The translations under genes were made by a program, and so were the position numbers. From contig PJAB01001924.1 of NCBI GenBank assembly GCA_002887195.1, forward strand, positions 1 through 11,442: DNA of 11,442 nucleotides, written 5' to 3'. Under the pieces are notes generated by a model. The model worked only from the letters and a program-made list of their open reading frames with translations. It had not been told where the DNA came from and searched no databases. Shown here piece by piece: positions 1 to 7,976 of the stretch. The stretch is from Chrysochromulina parva (taxonomy: Eukaryota; Haptophyta; Prymnesiales; Chrysochromulinaceae). The first letter of the stretch is position 1; every line of letters begins with the position of its first letter.

Positions 1-47
1 CGGCGGCGGTGGCGGTGGCGGCGGCGGTGGCGGCGGCGGTGGCGGTG

Positions 48-79
<32 letters not shown>

Positions 80-87
80 GGCGGTGG
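1..87. repeat. (GGC/GGT)n trinucleotide tract encoding poly-proline
   Basis: This is an uninterrupted run of GGC and GGT triplets on the plus strand, reading as 29 consecutive proline codons (CCG/CCA) on the minus strand in frame with the EF-hand gene. It continues past the window edge. Such tracts vary in length by slippage and are prone to assembly collapse. Confidence 0.9.
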
Positions 88-1029
88 CGCGGCACGCGAG
101 GGCGGGCGTGTCGTGGCGGCGGGTGTCGCGGCGCGCGAGGGCGTACCTCTTCTACTCGCACTCGAGATGCGCTCGGGCACAAAGAGCGTAGGCTTCTCCT
201 CGACCTGTCCTTCGGTGTACCCGCCCCACGAGATTGCCTCGTCCGGTTTCCAAAACCGCCGTCGAGGCGACACTGCCGCCTTCGGCTTCGAGGTGAACTT
301 TTGGAAACCGGCGAGCTGCGGCGAAGCAGAAGGCGAGTCTTCGTCCACCTTGACGGCGACCTCGTTGAAGAGCTTCCACAAGAAGGCCGCATACTCGGCG
401 CCCGAGACCGTGTTCGTCCATAGGTCCGCGAGCTCGAAGATGCCGTCTTTGAACAGCTCGGCATCAAGGAAGTCGTGCCCGCGCCGGTCACTCTCCCAGT
501 CTTCCCGTGCGGTCGCGTCGGCCTCCTCCTCGTCGTACTTCTCGAGGAGGGCCTTGGATATTTTGCGCATGATGATCACGTACTGTTCCTGCTGAAGCTC
601 GCCCACGCGCGGCTTCACGCCCGCCGGCGCCGCCTTGTACTGCTCCTCCATGGAGCTCTCCGCCGTCTGCCACCACGCGTCGAGCGCCTCGACGACGAGC
701 GGGTGCGTGCGCAGGTCCATCCGGCGCTGGACGCTCTCGGGCGAATTAATCTTCAAATCTCGCACGAGCTGCGCGAACTCGGGCAGCTGCAGCGTCATGT
801 TCCGGTCGTCGTCGTACTTACGCAGCATGAAGTCAACCTGGGTGCCGGTAACGGTGAGCCCGACCGCCTGCAGAGCAGAGCGCAGCTCAGTCGCATCGAT
901 GGCGCCGCTGTGGTCCGCATCATACAGGTCGAAGGCTTGCACGATCTCTTTCTCGATAAAGTCGTCCTTCTGCGGCGGCATGCCTTCGGACGGCTGCCCC
1001 GCATGAACAGCCCGTGGGTTAGCGTTCAT
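1..1029 (-). CDS. EF-hand calcium-binding protein, 3' end beyond the window
   Basis: The minus-strand frame is open from ATG at 1029 to the left edge, giving 343 residues with no stop. The start is chosen because an in-frame TGA lies six codons upstream and no other ATG intervenes. Two EF-hand loops are visible. Loop 1 at residues 37-48 (DADHSGAIDATE) has canonical Asp/Asp/Ser/Asp/Glu ligands. Loop 2 at 73-84 (DDDRNMTLQLPE) has D, D, N, T, Q and E at the ligand positions and should bind more weakly. Each loop is preceded by a helix of the AFDLY or DFMLRKY type, a centrin/calmodulin-like pair. Residues 85-290 are a charged, Trp-containing region not recognised. Residues 291-314 are basic and Ser/Thr-rich, and 315-343 are all proline. 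It probably acts as a Ca2+ sensor; its partner is unknown, and the poly-Pro tail might bind SH3, WW or profilin-type domains (inference). No intron is needed. It is probably transcribed from 1030-1311. Confidence 0.85.
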
Positions 1030-1311
1030 CTGTTTCACAACTTCTCACAACACACGGCAACTCGTACAAACTTCTCACGACAGGTCAAAGTCCCTGGCTT
1101 CATGCCTGGCAGTGGGGCGACCATGAAGCCCCTGGCCTGCTGGGTGCACCATAGGCACCTGCGACGGCTTGCTTTTGCTTCTACATGTATACCGGTACTG
1201 AAGTATACCTCTCGCTGTGGACTGACTGACTGGCCTGTGATCTTCCTACGATCTCCAGCCTGCCAACGAATCAATGTTCCTTCTCTCAGTCATCTCTCTC
1301 AGAGATAAATC
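1030..1311. other. Intergenic region: EF-hand gene upstream, downstream gene 3' side
   Basis: No convincing coding frame lies here, although a plus-strand frame antisense to the EF-hand gene runs across it. It should contain the promoter and 5' UTR of the minus-strand EF-hand gene and the 3' UTR of the minus gene ending at 1312. Visible structure: a near-duplicate 'acttctcac' element at about 1038 and 1070, tandem TGAC units near 1221, the motif 'tacatgtata' near 1183, and a CT-rich stretch at 1280-1300. No clear TATA box is seen. Confidence 0.5.
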
Positions 1312-2093
1312 TCAGCGAGGCGACTTGGGGGGCGACAAGGACCTTCCAGACCGCCTCGCAAACCCTTCGTCCCGGCCCCGGCCTCTGATGGGCGCAATGC
1401 CAAACGGAGCAAGCTCTGCAGTGTACGGCCCGCGAGCCAGCTGCTGAACGCCGAGCAATTCCGAGACTCCTCCTGCCTTCTGTCTGTGATACTGTGACTG
1501 GCCGTAACGCGTGATGAGTGCGGTGTCGAAACCACCCGTTGGCGGCACGCCCAAGTAGGTGGCACCCGTCACCGATGGCTCTGTCAACTCGGACAGGTCT
1601 TCACGTTCGTACGGGCCGCGGTTTCGCTCCCACCGCGGGCTGCGGATTTCGAAGACAAAGTCGAAGGTGTTTCGAAGGTGTAAGCTCAGGTGTACATGTA
1701 TGCAGGAAGGGAGCAGGTTCAAGGGTTGAGGTGATTATTGTGAGGATGATTTGAAGGCACATACCTTGCGCCGCCGTCCTTTGTTTTGAATTTGTTGATC
1801 GGCGGATTGGTAAGCGTCGTAGACCAGATTGGGGACCAGTCACTTGCTCGCGGTTGCGGAGCACCACGAGTAGCTTGGACACCTGGCTCTTGATCCGGTT
1901 GAGTTCGTGGCGAGGCCGGAATAAGGCCCTCCGCTAGCCATGGTTCGATGCGAAATCGGCCGCCTGACGCAAGCTTCATGCCCACGCCGCTGCCACCGCA
2001 CCTTCCCATGTTTTTTTGGAACCAAGCACGCGCGGGTCCTGCATTCGGGACCAGCAAAAGCCAAACTGAAAGAAACGGAAGAAGTCGATGCAT
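1312..2093 (-). CDS. Secreted or plastid-targeted protein of unknown function (2 exons)
   Basis: Model: exon 1 2093-1765, intron 1764-1640 (125 nt), exon 2 1639-1312, giving 218 residues. The donor is GCAAG|GTATGT and the acceptor is ATCCGCAG|CC, preceded by a pyrimidine-rich stretch. The phase-2 ends join to a serine codon and keep both frames open. The N-terminus MHRLLPFLSVWLLLV... is a clear signal peptide, with likely cleavage after the small residues ARA just before Trp-Phe. An aromatic residue right after the cleavage site resembles bipartite leaders of proteins entering complex plastids, so plastid import is possible, but ordinary secretion fits too. The mature part is Gly/Pro/Arg-rich and ends in a basic RSLSPPKSPR tail. 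I recognise no domain. It shares a 132-bp upstream region with the divergent transporter gene. Confidence 0.7.
1640..1764 (-). other. Spliceosomal intron (GT-AG, 125 nt)
   Basis: It begins GTATGT at 1764 and ends CCGCAG at 1640, read on the minus strand. It restores one open frame between the signal-peptide exon and the C-terminal exon. It contains the direct repeat 'tcgaaggtgt' at 1661-1670 and 1672-1681. Confidence 0.7.
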
Positions 2094-2225
2094 GCTTCAA
2101 GTCAAGGCAGGTCAAGGCAGAGGAGAGATGTGGACCTGCACTGTGCAGGGACGCTGGCCGCTGCATTGTGGTTACAAACTCAATCCTTTTACTTGTCTAT
2201 TTAGATTCCCGTACCGGTTTAAGTG
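2094..2225. promoter_or_regulatory. Divergent promoter / 5' UTR region
   Basis: These 132 bp separate the start codons of two divergently oriented genes and so should hold both core promoters or 5' UTRs. An exact tandem decamer 'gtcaaggcag' occupies 2101-2120. A pyrimidine-rich tract ending in TAG at 2202-2204 looks like a 3' splice site, so the transporter mRNA may have a 5' UTR intron. No TATA box is evident. The functional assignment is inferred from position. Confidence 0.5.
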
Positions 2226-3380
2226 ATGTCGCAGACAAAGGCCCTCGAGGCGACGGCGAGCGTGCCCATCGGCGTGCTGCTCGCCTCCTGGTTCTTCCTG
2301 TCCGCGGGCTTCAACGACGTGACGCCTCGCCTGATGAAGACTCTCGAGTCTGCCGGCGGTCTCTCGATCGACCTCACGCTGATCGAGCTGGCAATCACCG
2401 TGGCGATCGCTGGCACCAAGCTCAAGGTCCAGGGTGCACGTGCGCTGCCTCCTCGCGAGAAGCTTGGATCCCTTCTGCTCGTTGGTGCACTGCACCTCGG
2501 TGCATGTCGGCTCTTCATCTATGGGCTCAGTCTCGGGCTGCCGATCAGCCTCGCGCAGACCATCCGCTCGACCAATCCACTCTTCGTGGTCGTGCTCCAG
2601 GTGCTGCAAGGCCATAGGCACGAGACCGCCGTCCTCCTGACGCTCTGCCCGATCATCCTCGGCTTCTGCCTTGCCGTTTCCGACGCGAGCAGCGCCCATC
2701 TCAACCCGAAAGCGATCGCGAGCGCTCTGGGCTCGGTGTCTTGTCTCGTCGGTGTCAACTCTCTTGCGCAGCGCATGGCGACCGCGAGCACCGCTGGGGC
2801 ACCAAGCCCAGGGGAGCTGCAGTGCTGGATCTGTGAGGTCGCCCTCACGTGCCTCATGCCCTTTTGGGCGTACAGCGGCGGCGGCACACGCCTGGGCGCG
2901 GCCTTCGTGAGCCCGACGGCGTCACGACTCGCTGGGATGTGCGCATTGGATGGTGCCTTCTACTTTTCCGAGCAGATTGTGCAGATGATGGCGATCGCGA
3001 TGCTCTCTCCACTTACGCTCGCCATCGTTGACACCGTGCGACGCCTCTTCATCGTCTTTGCCTCTGGCTTCTTCCTTCAAGGCAACCCTTGCACGGCGCA
3101 GAACGTGCTCGGGGCTCTGTGCGTGTGCGCCGGTGCTGCCGTCTACGCGAGGATCCAGGTAGGCAAGAGCGGGATAGCAGCCATCCAATCGGACGCGCCG
3201 AGCGTCGCAAAGGCGGCGAGCGAGCCCACGGTGCCGACGCGCACCAGCAGCCCTTCGAGGGCGCCTAGGTCGCCTAAGAGGCTCAAGCCATCTCCGAAGA
3301 AGACTCCCGACAGCTCCTCACGCGCTGCTGCCGCCCGAACCAAGAAGCTACAAGAGCTACTTTCCAAGAAGCTCGATTGA
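2226..3380 (+). CDS. TPT/EamA-type membrane transporter (triose-phosphate/nucleotide-sugar translocator family)
   Basis: This is a single-exon protein of 384 residues. I use ATG 2226 rather than the GTG one codon upstream. About ten hydrophobic segments are visible, roughly at 13-28, 46-62, 81-104, 107-127, 134-151, 163-181, 199-217, 235-259, 262-284 and 291-310. This matches the ten-helix fold of the TPT branch of the drug/metabolite transporter superfamily. Family-like stretches are SLAQTIRSTNPLFVV (108-122) and SPLTLAIVDTVRRLFIV (261-277) followed by AQNVLGALCVCAG (291-303). The family exchanges phosphorylated sugars or nucleotide sugars across plastid or Golgi membranes. Substrate cannot be read here, and no plastid leader is seen, so a Golgi/ER location is favoured. 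Residues 311-384 form a long Ser/Pro/Lys tail, probably cytosolic. The gene is followed by two sulfotransferase-like genes on the same strand. Confidence 0.85.
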   Translation: MSQTKALEATASVPIGVLLASWFFLSAGFNDVTPRLMKTLESAGGLSIDLTLIELAITVAIAGTKLKVQGARALPPREKLGSLLLVGALHLGACRLFIYGLSLGLPISLAQTIRSTNPLFVVVLQVLQGHRHETAVLLTLCPIILGFCLAVSDASSAHLNPKAIASALGSVSCLVGVNSLAQRMATASTAGAPSPGELQCWICEVALTCLMPFWAYSGGGTRLGAAFVSPTASRLAGMCALDGAFYFSEQIVQMMAIAMLSPLTLAIVDTVRRLFIVFASGFFLQGNPCTAQNVLGALCVCAGAAVYARIQVGKSGIAAIQSDAPSVAKAASEPTVPTRTSSPSRAPRSPKRLKPSPKKTPDSSSRAAAARTKKLQELLSKKLD

Positions 3381-3419
3381 GACTGCCATTTAGACTCGCC
3401 TCACGAGTCACGGCAGTCT
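3380..3419 (+). terminator. Nested stem-loop at the transporter stop codon (possible 3' UTR element)
   Basis: Outer stem: agactgcc (3380-3387) pairs with ggcagtct (3412-3419). Inner stem: gactcg (3393-3398) pairs with cgagtc (3404-3409) around the loop cctca. They are separated by a 5-nt/2-nt internal loop. The stem begins on the last base of the TGA stop. A competing pairing exists between gagtcacg (3405-3412) and cgtgactc (3437-3444). It may act in mRNA 3' processing or stability; function is inferred only. Confidence 0.4.
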
Positions 3420-3904
3420 TCCTTTCAGCCCGGCCTCGTGACTCACCTCGCCCCTGCCTCGCAGCTGTGCCCTTGGCCATGACTTTTCGTCTGGGATTGC
3501 GGTCGACCGGTACGATGGGCAGGCGAGAGGGCGGTCGGCGGCGGCTGGCGCGCGCGCGGTTAACAGACGACGCAAGCGATGGCCTACCTTCGTTAACAGA
3601 GCGGACTACGTTACTACCAACGTTCATTCAGGCGCAGGGGCTTTCTATTCAGCCATGCTGAGACGCGCGTGTTGCAGATATAAACTAACCGCTCGCTATA
3701 AAACTATCAGATATAAAATTTAATAGCGGTTAGTTTATATCCGTATAGGAGACGACACCGCGTCACACTCAGTTCGCACTCCACGTAACCGACGGTTCCA
3801 GGTAGATTGTCATTAAGTAACCAAAATTGAAGTTGACTAGAAATTTCGCTCTCTCCGACACTTAACACCGTCGCGCGTTCACACCATTGTGAGAGTTACG
3901 TAGA
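3420..3904. other. Intergenic region between the transporter and sulfotransferase 1
   Basis: No supported gene. The first half is GC-rich; a 94-codon frame at 3377-3661 has no recognisable features. At about 3670-3740 composition switches sharply to AT-rich and holds the inverted repeat listed separately. The AT-moderate stretch 3741-3904 probably holds the promoter and 5' UTR of the next gene. Confidence 0.5.
3677..3741. repeat. AT-rich perfect 17-nt inverted repeat
   Basis: The left arm gatataaactaaccgct (3677-3693) is exactly the reverse complement of 3725-3741, with a 31-nt AT-rich spacer. The octamer gatataaa recurs at 3710 in the spacer, and cgctat (3694-3699) can pair with atagcg (3723-3728) instead. 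It could be a cruciform or hairpin, a MITE remnant, or a promoter element containing TATAAA (3697-3702 area) about 200 bp before the next start codon. I saw no target-site duplication. Confidence 0.75.
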
Positions 3905-5379
3905 ATGGCATTGGTTCTTCGCTGCCTCCCAGTCTGCGCCGAGCGTGCTTGTGATGCACTCGGTCATCACGACTGTGGCGGCGGCCACCACCATCACGGC
4001 AGTAGTGGCGAGGGCAACTTTGCGCGACATGACGCTCTTGCGGCGTGTGGCGCCTGCCCGGCGGGATCCAGCAACATTTGCAAGCCAGGCGCGGCTGGCT
4101 TCCCGCGTAACGAAACGGTGCTGCCGACGTTGGCCATAGGAGACAGCTGCGCCACCTATCTCCATAACCCCTGGAAGGCGACTGTGAACAATTGGCAAGC
4201 TGCGCGCCAGCGCGCAAACTTGGCAGCGTTCACGGATGCTGAGCTTGCCGACGACTCGCGGCAGCGCATCATGCGTTGGTTTTCATACGAAGGCGGCCTC
4301 AAAGGCGCGCGCTCGCTCGGCTGCAAGCCGACAGCAGCCAGCACCGGTGGTCGCATGCCAGAGCTATTGAGAGGTGGTAGTCCGGCGGCTGCATGCCTGC
4401 GGCGCTCGTCGCTCACCATCTACTTTATCATGTGGAAGTGCGCGAACGACTTCATTCACTCAAACCTCGGGAACGTGCACACGCAGCTGCAGCGGCAGCT
4501 GCCCGAGGGTAGCGCAGCGACCATTTACACCAGCCATTACAATTTCAGCGGGCTCGAGCACGAGTATGTTGCTCGGGACGTTCAAACACCGTCCACACTC
4601 GCGAACCTCGCCTCATGCTGACGACAGACGTGACTCTGCGTGTGTGCGGTGCCCGTAGGTACCTCTTGCACACTGCCGAGCAGGCTCGGCACTTCACCTT
4701 TGTGCGCGAGCCGCTGTCACACTTTATCAGTGGGTACACTGAGTCGAAATGGGGCACGTGGGCAACTTGTTGTGAGCCGGCCAATAGTCATGACGGGCGC
4801 GAAAAGTGCCGACGGCGCCTGAGCCGACGGCGCGCGCGACGTTTGGCCGATCTCGCGCCGTCGGAGATTAGCCCACGCTGCCCAGACCATGCGCGAGGCG
4901 GGATCGCCCTGGCGCATGAGTTTGTGCAAGCGCTGCTCGACGCGAACGAGCAGCTCCTGATGAGTGCGCGTCACATTGGCTGGGGGCCGGACCATGTGAC
5001 GTTGATGGCGCCCAACCTTGCCATCTTTGGATGCCGATTGCAATTCGTCGGACGGATCGAGCACATGAAGCGCGACTGGAACCGTCTCGCAGCTTGGACG
5101 AATGGATCGGTGCCGCCGTACAGCGAGCTCGACCAAACCAGCGGCCGTCACGAGACAAGCAAAGATCCTCACGGCGACAGGCAAGCCATGCACACGCTAC
5201 TCAGCCAAAACCAGAGCCTTCGTGAAGCGGTCCAGATACTCCTCGCGCCCGATTACGACTGCTTCGGCTCTTACGCCCGCCGCCAACGCCATCACCGGTC
5301 GAGTCCGTCGAGCGCACTGCGAGGTGGGGCGAGCACGCGCTTGAGCGATAGCATGGCTCGAGAGGGAAAAGGCAAATAG
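3905..5379 (+). CDS. Sulfotransferase-like protein 1 (2 exons)
   Basis: Model: 3905-4563 joined to 4659-5379, 459 residues. The donor GA|GTATGT (phase 2) and acceptor CCCGTAG|GTAC fuse the frames to read ...GLEHEYLLHTAEQARHF. The PAPS-binding pattern is visible: a 5'-PSB-like strand-loop-helix TIYFIMWKCANDFIHSNL (171-188), and the 3'-PSB-like FTFVREPLSHFISGYTES (232-249) with the expected Arg and Ser. Later come LQFVGRIEHMKRDW (347-360) and the APDYDCFGSY (416-425) C-terminal motif common in Golgi carbohydrate sulfotransferases. The likely role is transfer of sulfate from PAPS to a glycan in the Golgi; the acceptor is unknown. The N-terminus is uncertain. In this frame residues 1-80 are His/Cys/Gly-rich with no membrane anchor, whereas a second model starts at ATG 3954 (see findings). 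The insert at about 255-300 is Arg-rich. Family membership is fairly sure, substrate not. Confidence 0.75.
4564..4658 (+). other. Spliceosomal intron (GT-AG, 95 nt)
   Basis: It starts GTATGT and ends CCCGTAG. It removes the stop codon near 4621 in frame 2 and shifts into the frame carrying the 3'-PSB motif. The flanks join across a single glutamate codon. Confidence 0.7.
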
Positions 5380-5921
5380 CCAAACATGAAAAAAGTGCCA
5401 TGTGCAAAATCCTTCGCAAGAGCCCTCCTAATTTTTCACTATCGTAGCATGTGTATTCGTCGATAGGTCGACTTATAAACCGCGCCAGCCTTTACACCAC
5501 ACTCGGTGGTCACTGCATGCAATCTCCGACGCGATAGGCGCACCCCGGGCGGCGGGCGGGCGCCCGATGCCGAGAGTGGAGAGACGCTTTGTTGCTTTTA
5601 AGGTAGTCCTACGACGAGGACAACCGCTCGCACTCATTATAGGGAAGTTTTGGAAATATGACCTTCAAAAATCAATGCGTGGCAATGCCCCCGGGGCGGC
5701 CGCGCGGGAGTTGGGGCGTGAAGCCGTGAACTAGTTCAACTAGAGTATGGGATTTCCACGTTCGATTCTGAAAGTTAATCACACGGAAAAACTCCGAAAC
5801 GCCGCGGAAATCCAATATAGTTCTCGAGAGGCGCCGCGGAAAAACGCGCGCGCACTCCAGATGCGGCTCACGTATTGAGACGCCGTCAACGGTGTCTCCG
5901 CGGAGGCTTGCAGCGGCGGCG
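5380..5921. other. Intergenic region between the two sulfotransferase-like genes
   Basis: No supported gene; a 183-codon minus frame at 5672-6223 is mainly antisense to the next gene. Contents: a TATAAA element at about 5473; a small hairpin accac-actcg-gtggt near 5502; a GC-rich patch at 5540-5570; a 12-nt perfect palindrome tgaactagttca (5727-5738); inverted ggatttcc (5750-5757) with ggaaatcc (5806-5813); and a repeated 'gccgcggaaa' at about 5801 and 5833. The promoter of the second gene is expected here. Confidence 0.5.
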
Positions 5922-7962
5922 ATGGTTGCTGGCACCCCGAGCGTCAGCCCAGCGCTCTGGTCTCTCGTGCTGCTGACCTGCATTGCCGTGCCTGCATCCT
6001 CATCTGGCCGTCTTTTTGGTGGGCAGGAGCACCATGAGGACCATGGCGGTCGCAGCATCGACCATGAGCGGGTTGGAGCACAACGAGACGGGATCAGCCA
6101 GAAGCTACTGGTCGACAACGTCACCACCGTCGATTCATGGCTCAACGGTGCCAAGAAGGGCTCCTGTGGGCACACGACCGCAGGATCGCTTCGTGAGTGT
6201 CGAACATCTGGGCGTGTGTCCATTCATCTCACCATGCAAGCGGCACGCTCCCTCCGAAGTGCCGTGCGCGTGTGTCTGAACGCATGCGCCAAGTGCGAAC
6301 GCTGCAACTACGTCACCGTCAATCCCGAAGTACGCGACTGCTCTTGGTACGCTACGTGTAACATGGATCGTCTTCTGACCGAGTCTCACGGATTCCTCTC
6401 CGCGCCAGTTGTCACAAAGCGCCACGTTGCCGCTCTGAGCCAGCTTCGTGGACGTCTCGCCCCATCGAGTGCGGCTACATCGCGCAGGTCTGGAACCCTC
6501 GCCGAGCCCCAGAAAGTGATCCTTTTCATGCATATGGAGAAGACAGCGGGCACGACAGTGCGATCATGGTTCAAGCAGCACAGATGGAACCTGACGAATT
6601 ACTGTGCGAGCATATCAACCATACGAGGCGAACTGGTCGAGTTGCTCAGGGCTAACCGCAAGCGCATCTTTGTGGAGCATCACTGCGGCCTCGATTGGTA
6701 AGCGCACACGCGCCCACAGCTCGCGTACGCCTGCAACCCGTTCACGGCAGCAAGTTGCCCTCCCCCTCCGTCTGCTCGTATCTCAGGGGCGCGCCCCGAC
6801 AACTGCTGAATACCATCAGAGAGTACGAAGCAGTCTCAGGCCGAAAGGTGCGCTTCCGGTCATTCACCATCCTTCGGTCGCCGCTCGTTCTCGCGCATTC
6901 TCAATTCAACTATTGGCACCATGCTTCCGCGGTGCCTCGTCAACTCTACTATCAGCTCTCGCCCGAGATGCTCTTATTCCAAGACACCCTCAAGCTCATC
7001 AACGACGAGGGACCTGTTTGCCACTTCGATGAAGATGGTTTGCCGTCTGGTGGTAACTTTATCGCTTTACAGCCGCCTGGTGGTTTGGAATCACGGCTTG
7101 CGAGGAACGCCTGGCCGCTCGAGAAGAGAGGGAACGGCCGCGTATGCTCTGCAGGGCCGTGGCAATTGCTCTGTCAACAGTTGATGCTCGCTTTGGTGAC
7201 ATCCAAGGACATGCGTCAACAGCAAGGATGGTTTCGGTTGAATCACGAGTTCCTCAGGCACAACGCTGAACTGCTCGCGGCGAATGATGAGAGCGCCAAT
7301 GCGCCAGCACAGAAGGCGTCGTCATCGCGTTGGTCGTGCTCCAAACAGACGTGGGCTGCCGACCTCGACAAGGTGGCCAAATCTGTGGCTGCAGTAGCTC
7401 CGGACGCCCCGTACAGTGAGCTTGAAGCCGCCCTGGCCAGTATGTGCGCTGCGCAGCGGCTCAAGGTGTTGCAGATCTCTGGATGCTTAGTCGATCGTGC
7501 GAAGCGTGTTGAGAAGATGATGCTCAAGATGGGCTGCGACGGAATCATCCGACAGGCGTTTGATCGCCTTGATCAGCTCAGCCATGTGCTCTTTATGGGC
7601 ACGTCCAACCCCAAGATTGCGTTGGAGCTTGCATTTGAAATGGCTGCTGAGCAGACTGGCGACGTATCCGGCAAGCGACGGCGGACCAACATTGGCATCA
7701 CCCATGTTCCATTCATACAGAGCGAAATTGAGCCGTTCATTCGATGCTCGCATCGCTTCTGCGCGTATCATTTTTGAACCCGCGCCTCACGCAATGAAAG
7801 CTGACTTTCCCTGCCTGTTTTGTGTGTGCAGATGCGGAGGCACTCGCCAGATACACGGCGCGCGAGGTTCCGCACTTTGAGGTGTTGCGCGAGTCGGACT
7901 TGCTGATGACGCCGATCAATCGCCAGGTCCGTGAGGTCAACAAAGTACCGTCACGCTTGTGA
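5922..7962 (+). CDS. Sulfotransferase-like protein 2 with Cys-rich PAN/apple-like N-terminal segment (3 exons)
   Basis: Model: 5922-6697, 6787 to about 7745, 7832-7962, about 621 residues. ATG 5922 is the first in frame. Residues 11-27 (ALWSLVLLTCIAVPASS) form a signal peptide or anchor. Residues 118-146 carry closely spaced cysteines (VCLNACAKCERCNY...DCSWYATC), resembling a PAN/apple-type adhesion module. The 5'-PSB-like motif is ILFMHMEKTAGTTVRSWF (200-217) and the 3'-PSB-like motif is FTILRSPLVLAHSQFNYW (285-302). It probably sulfates glycans in the secretory pathway using PAPS. The long region at 310-578 is helical and not recognised. Intron 1 is certain; the second donor is not (see findings). 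It lies 3' of sulfotransferase 1 on the same strand, but the two differ in motifs and domains, so they are not recent tandem copies. Likely acceptor unknown. Confidence 0.7.
6698..6786 (+). other. Spliceosomal intron (GT-AG, 89 nt)
   Basis: The donor GATTG|GTAAGC is strong and the acceptor follows an excellent pyrimidine tract (about 6758-6784) ending CTCAG. Phase-2 ends rejoin as a tryptophan codon (TG|G), linking ...HHCGLDW to GAPRQLLNTIREYE. Confidence 0.85.
7746..7831 (+). other. Probable intron with uncertain donor
   Basis: The acceptor TTTTGTGTGTGCAG ending at 7831 is strong, and the frame after it reads AEALARYTAREVPHFEVLRESDLL to a stop at 7962. No GT donor of the right phase was found. 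GC donors at 7746, 7755 or 7761 would fit; the boundary given uses the first. The only nearby GT (7765) would shift into a frame ending at 7880. Confidence 0.45.
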
Positions 7963-7976
7963 AGGTGGGCAACGCG

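Noticed and set aside
1..87. CRISPR-like or satellite array at the left edge
   Set aside because: It is an in-frame proline trinucleotide tract with no repeat-spacer alternation.
475..1308. 277-codon plus-strand frame
   Set aside because: It is antisense to the EF-hand gene, whose minus frame shows clear Ca2+-binding loops; the plus frame is His/Arg/Leu-rich as expected of a shadow.
3377..3661. 94-codon plus-strand frame after the transporter
   Set aside because: It begins at the transporter stop, overlaps the hairpin, and shows no protein-like features.
5758..5775. tRNA-like B-box 'gttcgattc'
   Set aside because: Flanking bases do not form a T-arm stem, and no acceptor or anticodon arm can be drawn.
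5672..6223. 183-codon minus-strand frame
   Set aside because: Largely antisense to the signal-peptide exon of sulfotransferase 2; no independent features.
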